Below, one piece after another: positions 32,371-40,485 of a stretch of DNA of 64,000 bases. Positions within the stretch are counted from its first letter, which is position 1. Every line of letters starts with the position of its first letter. The position numbers and the translations under genes were made by a program. The stretch comes from JAAYEA01 sp012689325 (GTDB lineage Bacteria; Chloroflexota; Anaerolineae; JAAYEA01): the NCBI GenBank assembly GCA_036841525.1, contig DAITVZ010000016.1:1-64000 (forward strand). Reading direction: 5' to 3'. The notes beneath the pieces were generated by a model. It did no database searches and was not told where the DNA came from. It saw only the letters and a program-made list of their open reading frames with translations.

Positions 32371-32919
32371 ATGGCGATCGGCAAGCACGACTGCAAGGTG
32401 GCAGCCGACATCGACCTGCGCGGAGCCATCGCCGTGGGCCTGGACGAGGCCTTTACCGCGTTGGAAGAGGCGATCCACGACCTCAGCGATGAGCAGCTTC
32501 AGGATTTCCCCGTGGCGGGCAAAAACAATATCGCCTGGATCGTGATGCACTGCCTGGATAACCTGGACCAGTGCGCCAACGGGATCGCCGGCGGCGAGCG
32601 CTGCATGGCCTATGAGAGGCGCTGGGACCTGTGGAAGTGCGCCCCGGAGGACCGCCCACAGCCAGGCGACCCCTTCCCGACCCGGGAAGCCATGATGGCG
32701 TTGCTGCATCAGGTCCGCAAGGTCGCGCAGACCACGCTGGATAACCTCAGCGAGGAAGCGCTGACGGCTCGCACTGTGACGCATTCCATCAAAAAGAGCC
32801 GCGCCGACTTTTATATGCGCGCGATCTACCACGCCATGTCGCACCTGCGGCAGATTTGGCTGCTCCGCGGCGCGTTGGGCCTGGCCGAGGGCCCCTGGCC
32901 GGAGCAGCACTGGTCATAG
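32371..32919 (+). CDS. DinB-family four-helix-bundle protein
   Basis: 182 residues, ATG after AAAGGAG. DinB/YfiT-like helices: FTALEEAIHDLSDEQLQDFP, NNIAWIVMHCLDNLDQCANG (first His), and YMRAIYHAMSHLRQIWLLRGALG (two His of the metal site). Such proteins are metal-dependent, often thiol S-transferases using bacillithiol or similar cofactors. Function unknown here. It lies 42 bases after the URO-D-like gene. Confidence 0.8.
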   Translation: MAIGKHDCKVAADIDLRGAIAVGLDEAFTALEEAIHDLSDEQLQDFPVAGKNNIAWIVMHCLDNLDQCANGIAGGERCMAYERRWDLWKCAPEDRPQPGDPFPTREAMMALLHQVRKVAQTTLDNLSEEALTARTVTHSIKKSRADFYMRAIYHAMSHLRQIWLLRGALGLAEGPWPEQHWS

Positions 32920-32937
32920 CGCCGCGCCGGCCGGTTT

Positions 32938-32966
32938 TTGACAACCGCGCTGCCTTGTGCTATAGT
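32938..32966 (+). promoter_or_regulatory. Promoter of the thiamine operon
   Basis: TTGACA (32938-32943) and TATAGT (32961-32966), spacer 17. The start point would fall about 20 bases before the riboswitch. Confidence 0.85.
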
Positions 32967-32990
32967 GGGTTCCGACAAGTTTATATCTCG

Positions 32991-33104
32991 TGCTAGGGGA
33001 GCGGGCGGCATGACCTGCCGCCAAAAGCTGAGAGGATGCCCCGGCCAGCGCCGGTGAGCATCGACCCTTTGAACCTGACCTGGATAATGCCAGCGCAGGG
33101 AAGC
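32991..33104 (+). ncRNA. TPP riboswitch (THI element)
   Basis: All conserved blocks are present in order: AGGGGAGC at the 5' side, CTGAGAGGATG (pyrimidine-sensing arm), GACCCTTTGAACCTGA, CTGGATAATGCCAGCGCAGGGAAGC at the 3' side (in two pieces, 33080-33104). A GC-rich optional stem lies at 33003-33022. It binds thiamine pyrophosphate and sits directly before thiamine salvage and transport genes. Confidence 0.97.
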
Positions 33105-33120
33105 ATGGCCTGACCCGCAT

Positions 33121-33154
33121 CAGCCGTCGCTTATCCCTGCCGACGGCTGTTTTT
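33121..33154 (+). terminator. Riboswitch-controlled attenuator
   Basis: Hairpin CAGCCGTCGgc-type stem (33121-33130 with 33140-33149) followed by TTTTT. The loop TTATCCCTGC (33131-33140) is complementary to GCAGGGA at the 3' edge of the riboswitch (33096-33102), which gives the antiterminator alternative. TPP binding would sequester GCAGGGA and let the terminator form. Confidence 0.85.
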
Positions 33155-33167
33155 ATTGGGAGCCAAG

Positions 33168-33812
33168 ATGAAAGCTCTGGTGATACTGAACGGCGAGGTG
33201 CAAGGCAGCGCCCGGGAGCGCGCGCAGGCGCGAGATGCCGCCTGGTGCATCGCCGCCGATGGCGGGGCGCACAACGCCCGGCGCCTGGGGCTTTGGCCGG
33301 ACGTGATCGTCGGCGATTTGGACTCGGTGGCGGGTGAGCTGCTGGCCGAGCTGCAGGCGCGAGGCTGCCAGGTTATCCGGCACTCGCCGCGCAAAGACGA
33401 GACCGACGCCGAGCTAGCCCTGTTGGAGGCGGTCCGCCGGGGGGCCACGGAGATCCGTATCCTGGGCGCGCTGGGCGGGCGGTTCGACCACGCCCTGGCC
33501 AACATCCTGCTGCTGACCATGCCCGGTTTGCAGGGAATCCCAACCCGCATCGTCACCCACGAGGCGATGATCTCGCTGATCCACGGCGAGGCCGAGATCG
33601 CCGGAGCGATTGGGGACACGGTTTCGCTCCTGCCGCTGGGCGGCGATGCGGTGGGCATCGTCACCGAGGGGTTGGAGTACCCCCTGCGCGACGAGACCCT
33701 CTACCTCGGGCCGGCCCGCGGCGTGAGCAACGTCTTGACCGCGCCGGTGGCCCGCGTCCGCTTGCGGGAGGGGCTGCTGTTAGCGATACACTATCCTGGG
33801 AGGCAATCATGA
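33168..33812 (+). CDS. thiN: Thiamine pyrophosphokinase
   Basis: 214 residues from ATG 33168 (MKALVILNGE) behind GGGAG. Hallmarks: CIAADGGAHNARRLGLWPDVIVGDLDSV (split over ~27-56), RKDETDAELAL with the catalytic acidic residues, RILGALGGRFDHALANI, and the C-terminal thiamine-binding part SLLPLGGDAVGIVTEGLEYPL. It transfers pyrophosphate from ATP to thiamine. First gene after the TPP riboswitch, with its stop overlapping the next start. Confidence 0.94.
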   Translation: MKALVILNGEVQGSARERAQARDAAWCIAADGGAHNARRLGLWPDVIVGDLDSVAGELLAELQARGCQVIRHSPRKDETDAELALLEAVRRGATEIRILGALGGRFDHALANILLLTMPGLQGIPTRIVTHEAMISLIHGEAEIAGAIGDTVSLLPLGGDAVGIVTEGLEYPLRDETLYLGPARGVSNVLTAPVARVRLREGLLLAIHYPGRQS

Positions 33813-34096
33813 GCGATCCCGTGACCGTGAGCTTGGAGGTGATCCCGCTCTGCGAGGACCCCTTCCCCGTGGTGGACCAGGCCATCGCCGTGATCCAGCG
33901 CTCCGGCGTGCGCTATGAGGTCGGCCCGCACGAGACGACCATGGAGGGTCCGCTGGACGACCTCCTCGAGATCGTCAAGGCGGGGCACCGCGCCTGCCTG
34001 GAGGCGGGGGCCAAGAACGTCGTCACCATCGTCAAGATCGTCGAGAGCGCGACGGGCACGACCATCGACGACAAGGTAGGCAAGTACCGTGAATGA
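33809..34096 (+). CDS. MTH1187/YkoF-family thiamine-binding protein
   Basis: 95 residues. VSLEVIPLCEDPFPVVDQAIAVIQRSG, YEVGPHETTMEG and KNVVTIVKIVESATG follow the MTH1187 (DUF77) pattern; the family fold is a ferredoxin-like dimer that binds thiamine or HMP. ATGA overlap with thiN upstream and an eight-base overlap with the permease gene downstream place it firmly in the operon. Probably a cytoplasmic ligand carrier or sensor for the importer. Confidence 0.9.
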   Translation: MSDPVTVSLEVIPLCEDPFPVVDQAIAVIQRSGVRYEVGPHETTMEGPLDDLLEIVKAGHRACLEAGAKNVVTIVKIVESATGTTIDDKVGKYRE

Positions 34097-34898
34097 CCCG
34101 CGTTGGAGGCAGGGCGCCCAAGCCCTGCGCGGCAGGCTGCCGGCCCTCGCGCTGCTGGCCGCGCTGCTGGCCCTGTGGGAGCTATACGCCCTCACCGGCC
34201 TGACGCCGCGTTGGGTGCTGCCCAGCCCCAGCGACGTCTGGCGGGCGGGGGTGGAGGCCGCCGGGCTGATGGCCCCCCACGCCGCGCAGACCATGCTCGA
34301 GACGGTGGTGGGGCTGGCGCTGGCCATCGTGGGCGGGCTGGCCCTGGCGGTTGGCATCGACCTCTACGACCTGCTGCGCCGGGCGATGTACCCGTTGCTG
34401 GTGGCCTCGCAGACCATCCCCATCATGGCCCTGGCCCCGCTGCTGATCATCTGGTTCGGCTATGGCCTGTTGCCCAAGGTGGTGGTGGTCTGGCTCGTCT
34501 GCTTTTTTCCCATCGCCATCAACACCGCCGACGGGCTGAACGGCGCGGACCCGGACGCGACGGCGCTGTTGCGCAGCATGGGCGCCACCCGCTGGCAGAT
34601 CTTTCGCAAGCAGCGGCTGCCGGGGGCGCTGCCGGCCTTTTTCACCGGCCTCAAGATCGCCGTGACCTATAGCGTCGTGGGGGCCATCATCGGCGAGTGG
34701 GTGGGGGCCAGCCAGGGCTTGGGCGTGTTCATGCTGCGCGCCTCCAACGCCTTTTTGACGGCCCGCGTCTTTGCCGCCATCGCCGTGACCTCGCTGCTGA
34801 GCGTGGCGCTGTTCCTGCTGGTGGCCGCCCTCGAGCGGCTGGCCATCCCCTGGTACTTTGCCGCGGCCAAGCGCGAGCAGTGGGAAGAGATCAAGTAA
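34089..34898 (+). CDS. thiX: ABC importer permease, ThiX-like (thiamine-precursor uptake)
   Basis: 269 residues starting at GTG 34089. SsuC/TauC-type permease with six helices; cytoplasmic EAA loop near RSMGATRWQIFRKQRLPGALP, preceded by VVWLVCFFPIAINTADGL. Partners are the NMT1/THI5-like binding protein and the ATPase downstream. With the riboswitch this fits the ThiYXZ transporter for hydroxymethylpyrimidine precursors. Confidence 0.88.
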   Translation: MNDPRWRQGAQALRGRLPALALLAALLALWELYALTGLTPRWVLPSPSDVWRAGVEAAGLMAPHAAQTMLETVVGLALAIVGGLALAVGIDLYDLLRRAMYPLLVASQTIPIMALAPLLIIWFGYGLLPKVVVVWLVCFFPIAINTADGLNGADPDATALLRSMGATRWQIFRKQRLPGALPAFFTGLKIAVTYSVVGAIIGEWVGASQGLGVFMLRASNAFLTARVFAAIAVTSLLSVALFLLVAALERLAIPWYFAAAKREQWEEIK

Positions 34899-34915
34899 AG
34901 ACTGAGGTGATCGAG

Positions 34916-35950
34916 ATGAAAGAAATGCAAACCACGGAGACACAGAGGACACAGAGTATTTGGGGGCCAAAGCCCCTAAGGGCTCTCTGCCTCTGTGGGC
35001 TGTTATCCTTGCTCCTCTTGGCGGGCTGCGCCAGGAAACCGCAAGAGTCGACCCCGGCGTTGCTGATGCTGGATTGGGTCCCCAACACCAACCACACCGG
35101 CATCTATGTGGCGCTGGAGCAAGGCTGGTATGCCGAGGAGGGGATCGCCCTGGAGGTGCTCCAGCCCGGCGAGGGCAGCACACCAGTGCAGGTGGTGGCG
35201 GCGGGCAAGGCCGATTTCGCCATCAGCTACCAGGAAGAGATGACCTACGCCCGCGCCGAGGGCGTCCCGGCGGTCTCCATCGCCGCCATCATCCAGCACA
35301 ATACCTCCGGCTTTGCCTCGCCGCAGGCCAAAGCCCTAACCCGCCCCAAGGATTTGGAGGGCAAGCGCTACGGCGCCTGGGGCTCGCCCATGGAGGAGGC
35401 CATGCTTGAGGCGCTGCTCGCTTGCGACGGCGCCGATGCGAGCAAGGTCGAGTTCGTCAACGTGGGCTGGGCCGACTATTTCGTCGTCACCGAGCGAGAC
35501 GTGGATTTCACCTGGATTTTCTATGGCTGGACGGGGATCGAGGCCGGGCTGCGCGGCGCGCCGCTGAACATCATCATGCTGCAAGACTGGGCCGCCTGCG
35601 TACCCGACTATTACACGCCGGTGATCGCCACCAGCGAGAGCGCCATCGCCGACAGGCCCGACCTGGTGCGTCGCTTCATGCGCGCCACCCAGCGGGGCTA
35701 CGAGTACGCCATCGCCCACCCCGCCGAGGCCGCCGAGATGCTCATCAAGCACGCGCCGGAAAGCGACCCCGAGCTGATCCGCCGCAGCCAGGCGTGGCTC
35801 AGCCAGCAATACCAAGCCGACGCGGCCCGCTGGGGCGAGCAAAAGCTGGAGGTCTGGCAGCATTACGCCGATTGGATGTTCGGCCAGGGGCTGCTGACCA
35901 AGAACATCGACGCGGCGGCGGCCTTTACCAACGAGTTCCTGTCCCGGTGA
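34916..35950 (+). CDS. thiY: NMT1/THI5-like substrate-binding lipoprotein, ThiY-like
   Basis: 344 residues from ATG 34916, GAGGTG upstream. Residues 1-37 are an odd signal peptide: MKEMQTTETQRTQ comes from a dispersed repeat, and its mirror half supplies RALCLCGL before LLSLLLLAGC (lipobox). The mature part is a THI5/NMT1 binding protein: LMLDWVPNTNHTGIYVALEQGWY, PGEGSTPVQVVAAGKADFAISYQEEM, WGSPMEEAMLEALL and YTPVIATSESAIADRPDLVRRFM. It would deliver a pyrimidine precursor of thiamine to ThiX/ThiZ. Confidence 0.9.
   Translation: MKEMQTTETQRTQSIWGPKPLRALCLCGLLSLLLLAGCARKPQESTPALLMLDWVPNTNHTGIYVALEQGWYAEEGIALEVLQPGEGSTPVQVVAAGKADFAISYQEEMTYARAEGVPAVSIAAIIQHNTSGFASPQAKALTRPKDLEGKRYGAWGSPMEEAMLEALLACDGADASKVEFVNVGWADYFVVTERDVDFTWIFYGWTGIEAGLRGAPLNIIMLQDWAACVPDYYTPVIATSESAIADRPDLVRRFMRATQRGYEYAIAHPAEAAEMLIKHAPESDPELIRRSQAWLSQQYQADAARWGEQKLEVWQHYADWMFGQGLLTKNIDAAAAFTNEFLSR
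34931..35000. repeat. Half-palindromic dispersed repeat inside the thiY signal-peptide region
   Basis: ACCACGGAGACACAGAGGAC then ACAGAG (34931-34956) and, after a 26-base centre, the inverted counterpart CTCTCTGCCTCTGTGG (34983-34998). The arms are imperfectly complementary. A related half copy lies at 10839-10867. The element is read in frame as TTETQRTQ...RALCLCGL. Confidence 0.7.
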
Positions 35951-36744
35951 GCCGCGCCACGGAGCCCGAGAGCGGCGCGCCCAAGCTCGAGCTGCGCCAC
36001 ATCAGCAAGCGCTTCCGCGTGGGCGGGCGCGTGGTGGCGGCGCTCGAGGACGTCTCGCTGGCCCTGGGGGCGGGCGAGTTCGTCACCATCGTCGGGCCCA
36101 GCGGCTGCGGCAAGAGCACGCTGCTCAATATCGCCTGCGGGCTCTTGCAGCCCGACGCGGGCGAGATCCGGCTGGACGGCCAGCCCGCCGGGGAGCGCCT
36201 GGGCAAGGTGGCCTATATGCCCCAGCGCGACCTGCTGCTCCCCTGGCGCAGCGTGCTGGACAACGTGACGCTCGGCCCCGAGCTGGCCGGCGTCTCGCGG
36301 GAGGAGGCCCGCCGCGAGGCGCTGGCCGACCTGCCGCTCTTTGGGCTGGAGGGCTTTGAACACGCCCTCCCCGCCCAGCTCTCCGGCGGGATGAAGCAGC
36401 GCGCCGCGCTCCTGCGCACCCTGCTATTGCACCGCGAGGTCATGCTGCTGGACGAGCCCTTTGGCGCGCTGGACGCCCTGACGCGCCTGCAACTGCAAGA
36501 GTGGCTGCTGGGCGTCTGGGCCCGGTTCCGCACCTCCATCCTCTTTATCACCCACGACGTGGAGGAAGCGGTCTTTCTCTCCGATCGGGTGCTGGTCATG
36601 TCCCCCCGGCCGGGGCGGATAGCGTTGGAACTGGCGGTCCCCCTGCCCCGCCCCCGCGCTCGCCACATGTGCGACGAGCCCGAATGCATCGGGCTGCGGG
36701 AAAAGCTGTTGGAGGCGCTGGGTCTCGATAACCCGTCCGGTTGA
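35947..36744 (+). CDS. thiZ: ABC importer ATP-binding protein, ThiZ-like
   Basis: 265 residues; start GTG 35947 overlaps the upstream stop (GTGA). SsuB/TauB-type ATPase: GPSGCGKST (Walker A), YMPQRDLLLPW (Q-loop), LSGGMKQRAAL (signature), VMLLDEPFGALDALTR (Walker B/D-loop), FITHDVEEAVFLSDR (H-loop). Last gene of the riboswitch operon. Confidence 0.93.
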   Translation: MSRATEPESGAPKLELRHISKRFRVGGRVVAALEDVSLALGAGEFVTIVGPSGCGKSTLLNIACGLLQPDAGEIRLDGQPAGERLGKVAYMPQRDLLLPWRSVLDNVTLGPELAGVSREEARREALADLPLFGLEGFEHALPAQLSGGMKQRAALLRTLLLHREVMLLDEPFGALDALTRLQLQEWLLGVWARFRTSILFITHDVEEAVFLSDRVLVMSPRPGRIALELAVPLPRPRARHMCDEPECIGLREKLLEALGLDNPSG

Positions 36745-36781
36745 CCCGATACCAGGCTCCTGCACCAGAGAAAACCCTCTG

Positions 36782-36810
36782 TTGCCTGAAGGGAATATCC
36801 CGGGTATAAT
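36782..36810 (+). promoter_or_regulatory. Promoter of the exported LamG-like protein gene
   Basis: TTGCCT (36782-36787) and TATAAT (36805-36810), spacer 17; leader about 50 bases. Confidence 0.68.
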
Positions 36811-36868
36811 GTCTACCATGTAGTCTCGTTGATAACGGCATGGCAGGCTCGCGGCCACTGGAGGCAAG

Positions 36869-38473
36869 ATGAGACGTCCAGGAGCACGGGTTGCCCTACT
36901 GGTCTCGGCGATCGTGGTCTTGAGCATGGCCATCGCCGGTTTCCTCTACTTGCGCCGTCCCCCTGCCGCTTGCGAGATCGCGCATCTGCGTTTTGACCCC
37001 AACTGGCCCAAATCGCTGGCCGGGCGCGTATCCTCCGATCAGCAGGCCGTCCTCTCCGCAAACGGCGCCCCCCAGACTTTCACGGTGTATTTCGATCCTC
37101 AGTCGGGCTCTGTCATCGAGGAGTGGAGCTACTTTACCCTGGGACAGGACCTCATCTTTGTGGACGGAGCGTACCAAGGCGGGACCGAGGTGCCCGCGCC
37201 GGCCCTGGTTGAGGGCGCCGTCATACCAGAGCCCGCCCTGTATCCCTGGGAGATCCTACAGGAGCCCAGGCCTGAATGCGTGGTCAAGCTCGCCGGGCCG
37301 GCCCTGTTTCAGACCTCGGCGGTGGTGCTGCCGGGCTGGAACGATAGCCACGAAGTCGCCCGGCTGTGGACGCTCGCCGGGGGCGGGAGCATGATCACGG
37401 TGGATGGCCGACTCGCCCAGCTCAGCATCGATCCCGGCGTTGCGGTGGATCTGCATGCCTATGGCGTGAGCGGCCTGTTCGTCGGCACGCTGGGAGACGG
37501 CGCCGAGGCGCTCGGCGCCATCCTGTCGCCTGGCGGCAAGCAGGGCGCCTACCGGTTGTCCCTCTCGCCCAGAGGGCAGGGGACCACCCAAGATGGCGTC
37601 GAGCTCGTCCTGGATCTGGAGGGCTCGCGGCTGGATGGCGCCCATGTTCTCGGCACGGACGCGCGAGCCAGCGTGGTGAGCTTGGATGGCGCCGAAAGCC
37701 CGGCGGAGGCCAGCGGCACACTCGCCATCAAACGCCGGGGCGCGGCCTACGAGGTGCGAGTCGAGGGGCGGCTGGACGGCCGCGACTATGCCATCTCGGG
37801 CCTGCTGGGCAGCGGATTCTGGCTGTCCACGGACCGCTCGCTGGCGCAGGTGCTCGGCCCATCCGAGCCGACTATGGCACGCCAGACGTCCAGCCCGAGG
37901 CCAACGGCTACCCCAGCGCCAGGCGGCGTCCTCTGGGCCGACACCTTTGATGTCCCGACCACTGGCCTGCCGCACGAATCCGAGAACGAGCACCAGGCGC
38001 TGCGCTACGCCGACGGCGAGTACCATGTGATGTCCAAGCAAGGGAATGTTATACTCGCTCGCTATAGCCGCGTGGTGGACGACGTGGATGTGGAGGTCTC
38101 GGTCAGGAGCGATGGGAAACCCAAGGGAAGCTATGGGCTGTCGCTGCGGGAGGTGCGGGACGCGACACGCAGCTACTATTGGGTAGCCATCAACCCCGCC
38201 AACGGAACCTATGCCCTGTACAAGTGGAACGGCGCCTGGACGACACTGCAAGCCAATACCCCTTCTCCCGCCATCAACCGCGGCGAGGCCTGGAACCGGT
38301 TGCGCGTGCGTTGCCAGGGTCCCGAGATCACCGTTTACATCAATGGCACATTGATCACGACCGTCAGCGACAGCGAGCTCGCCTCCGGGCAGATCGGCCT
38401 ATCGGTATCCGGCGAGGGGATGGCTGCTCGCTTTGACAACCTGGTGGTCAGGCTGCCGCCTGCGGCGCCATAG
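36869..38473 (+). CDS. Membrane-anchored exported protein with C-terminal LamG/DUF1080-like jelly roll
   Basis: 534 residues, ATG after GGAGG. One N-terminal membrane segment (VALLVSAIVVLSMAIAGFLYL, ~8-28). Residues ~35-345 are a beta-rich domain I do not recognise (FTVYFDPQSGSVIEEWSYF, SGLFVGTLGDGAEALGAIL). A SSPRPTATPAP linker leads to a concanavalin-like domain (WADTFDVPTTGLP, GSYGLSLREVRDATRSYYWV, WNRLRVRCQGPEITVYING) of the type found in 3-keto-disaccharide hydrolases and LamG proteins. Probably binds glycans outside the cell. Not obviously linked to its neighbours. Confidence 0.7.
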   Translation: MRRPGARVALLVSAIVVLSMAIAGFLYLRRPPAACEIAHLRFDPNWPKSLAGRVSSDQQAVLSANGAPQTFTVYFDPQSGSVIEEWSYFTLGQDLIFVDGAYQGGTEVPAPALVEGAVIPEPALYPWEILQEPRPECVVKLAGPALFQTSAVVLPGWNDSHEVARLWTLAGGGSMITVDGRLAQLSIDPGVAVDLHAYGVSGLFVGTLGDGAEALGAILSPGGKQGAYRLSLSPRGQGTTQDGVELVLDLEGSRLDGAHVLGTDARASVVSLDGAESPAEASGTLAIKRRGAAYEVRVEGRLDGRDYAISGLLGSGFWLSTDRSLAQVLGPSEPTMARQTSSPRPTATPAPGGVLWADTFDVPTTGLPHESENEHQALRYADGEYHVMSKQGNVILARYSRVVDDVDVEVSVRSDGKPKGSYGLSLREVRDATRSYYWVAINPANGTYALYKWNGAWTTLQANTPSPAINRGEAWNRLRVRCQGPEITVYINGTLITTVSDSELASGQIGLSVSGEGMAARFDNLVVRLPPAAP

Positions 38474-38573
38474 AGCCAGTGGACGTTCAGCGCATGGGCT
38501 TGGCGGCCTATATCAGCTCGAACGAATCGACAACCCTGCAGAGTCATGGGATAGCATCTCGGAGGGCATGAAC

Positions 38574-40232
38574 ATGGCGGCGGTAAGCATCATAGCCACG
38601 GTGGCGCTGGCGTTGGGCTTGCTTAGCTGGGGGATGGACGTCAACCAGGCCGTGGTCAACGAGAGCAACGTGAGCTATTCGAAAGCAGCCATGCAGCAGG
38701 TGCAGGAGCGCCGGAGCCAGGTGGAGCAAGAGCTGGCCGAGGCGCGCCGGCGGGGTGATGCCGTGACCGTGGCCGAGTTGCAGGCGCTGCGAGACGGACT
38801 GAACGCGATCGAGAGGCGCTGGAACCCTGCCGCCCAGCTACGCCAGGCGGAACAGACCAGAGCCGCGTTCATCGAGGAGGGGCAGAAAAAGGCCGCCATC
38901 GACATGGGCGCTGGGCTCGTCTCCCGCGGCGTGGGCGGGTTCGGCAAGGTTCAGGGCACCTTTATGCGCGGGACCAACTGGCCGCCCGCCAAGAGCATCC
39001 TGACTTGGGATCCCAAGGCGGCGCAGGCTGTGCGCCTCATCCTGGAGGCCGATCGCCCGGTCCTGCAGGTGATCGAGCTAGCGGATGATGCGGAAGACCA
39101 TCTCTCCGTCGTCCTGGCTGGCTTTGACGTGCTGAGGGGCACGATGGGCAGCGGGGGCCAGCCGCAAGATGCGCAGGCGGCCTACGAGGGAGTCAGCGGC
39201 GCCCTGCAAGGGCTGGAGGGGCTGCGGGCGCTGCCCAGCACCGTCGGGGAGTATCTGAAAGGTTCTTTGGAGAGGCAGGCGCGAGCGGCCAATCCCCAGA
39301 TCGCCGGGTTGCCTGAGGAGGAGCAAGAGGCGTTCGTGCGCGACCAGGCCTGCAATCGCCTGCGCGGGCTACAGGCCAGCGAGTCGGACCCGGATCGCGC
39401 CAACGCCGTGCGGGTGGCTCAGGCGATGCTGGATTGCCCACAGCTCGTGAGCCAAGCGGCCCCGTCCGCCACGGCCTCGGGGACGTCAACCAAGCGTGCA
39501 GCGAACGTTGCTGCGGCTGCCTCCACACCAACGAGCGCGGCCACGCCCACCCTCCGGCCCGCGCGCACCGCCACCCGAGCGGCGACGCTGGCGCCAACTC
39601 GGGCGCCGACGCGCACGCCCACGCCCACGATCGCCACCGCGCTAGTATGGGTCAGGGATAGCCAGTCGGTCATCAACGCCGCGGACGCGCCATTGGCCAT
39701 CCACGAGGGCGGCGGGGTGACCAGGGAATGGGTCTTTACCGGACCTGATCGGGAGGCGCGCGCCGCGAGCGCCACCGCTACCGCCCAGGCCAGCGCAAGA
39801 GTGGACGGGAAATTCACGTCTTACCAGGTGGGCGAGACGCTCTTTATCTGGAACGAGCGGTACGTGGACCGCGGGTCAGAGCATCACAATCTGACCGTCG
39901 AGGCGAGGTTCGATGCTCCGCCGCAGACGCTCAAGCTGGGCCAGAAGGCGACGCTCGCGGTCCGCTTTGCGCACAGCGGCGCGATCGCCAGCAGCTACTA
40001 TTACGGGATGTCCTTCCAGTACGGCGCGGACACGGCGCACCGCCACCTCGTCGAGCCTAATCAGCCCTTGACCTATGCGCCTTGGTCTGGCATCGCCGGT
40101 CCCGCCACCAAGAGCTGGACCTTGACGGCTCCACAAGGCGCCAAGGCCGGCGACACCTTCCAGGTCTGGGCCAAGGGCGCGGGACACCCGCCCTGCGACG
40201 TGACGTGGACCTATCGGGCAGGGTATCGTTAG
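38574..40232 (+). CDS. Exported protein with coiled-coil region, Ala/Thr/Pro linker and C-terminal beta domain, function unknown
   Basis: 552 residues if the start is ATG 38574, which has GGAGGG seven bases upstream (ATG 38568 is too close). Signal-like segment AAVSIIATVALALGLLSWGM. Residues ~30-130 are a charged coiled coil (VQERRSQVEQELAEARRRGD). The middle is helical. A ~50-residue TPTSAATPTLRPARTATR-type linker follows, then a C-terminal domain (SYQVGETLFIWNERYVDRGS, TYAPWSGIAGPATKSWTL) with paired polar strands. No family recognised. It starts 100 bases after the LamG-like gene and may share its promoter. Confidence 0.65.
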   Translation: MAAVSIIATVALALGLLSWGMDVNQAVVNESNVSYSKAAMQQVQERRSQVEQELAEARRRGDAVTVAELQALRDGLNAIERRWNPAAQLRQAEQTRAAFIEEGQKKAAIDMGAGLVSRGVGGFGKVQGTFMRGTNWPPAKSILTWDPKAAQAVRLILEADRPVLQVIELADDAEDHLSVVLAGFDVLRGTMGSGGQPQDAQAAYEGVSGALQGLEGLRALPSTVGEYLKGSLERQARAANPQIAGLPEEEQEAFVRDQACNRLRGLQASESDPDRANAVRVAQAMLDCPQLVSQAAPSATASGTSTKRAANVAAAASTPTSAATPTLRPARTATRAATLAPTRAPTRTPTPTIATALVWVRDSQSVINAADAPLAIHEGGGVTREWVFTGPDREARAASATATAQASARVDGKFTSYQVGETLFIWNERYVDRGSEHHNLTVEARFDAPPQTLKLGQKATLAVRFAHSGAIASSYYYGMSFQYGADTAHRHLVEPNQPLTYAPWSGIAGPATKSWTLTAPQGAKAGDTFQVWAKGAGHPPCDVTWTYRAGYR

Positions 40233-40291
40233 GGAGCGGGACAAGCGCTGGCGGGTCGTCTCCAGCATCCCGGGCGCGATGCGCGGGGCTT

Positions 40292-40320
40292 TTGACATCC
40301 CCGCCAACTTGTGCTATACT
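40292..40320 (+). promoter_or_regulatory. Promoter with downstream SOS-box-like palindrome
   Basis: TTGACA (40292-40297) and TATACT (40315-40320), spacer 17. The palindrome at 40326-40341 covers the predicted start site. It lies about 165 bases before the next gene. Confidence 0.75.
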
Positions 40321-40325
40321 CCATA

Positions 40326-40341
40326 CAGAACGTTTGTTCTG
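40326..40341. promoter_or_regulatory. LexA-box-like palindrome
   Basis: CAGAAC-GTTT-GTTCTG, a perfect six-base-arm palindrome containing GAAC-N4-GTTC, the core of the Gram-positive-type SOS box. Its position just after the -10 box fits repression. Genes downstream: an ATC-hydrolase-like protein and ssb. Confidence 0.5.
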
Positions 40342-40420
40342 TTTGCAATTCCTGCCTTGGCGGGCCGCTCGACTATTACGAAGACAGACGGGCCCTGGCC
40401 TAGCTAGGCAAGCAGCTCGC

Positions 40421-40449
40421 TTGACATGGCCAGCCTGGTGCGCTAGAAT
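40421..40449 (+). promoter_or_regulatory. Second promoter before the ATC-hydrolase-like gene
   Basis: TTGACA (40421-40426) and TAGAAT (40444-40449), spacer 17; the start point lies about 30 bases before the ATG at 40486. Confidence 0.75.
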
Positions 40450-40485
40450 GCAGCAGGGTTCGCTGAGCAGCAAGGTTGAGAGCCA

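Noticed and set aside
36869..40232. Part of the thiamine operon
   Set aside because: A separate promoter lies at 36782-36810 and the proteins are exported beta/coiled-coil proteins unrelated to thiamine.
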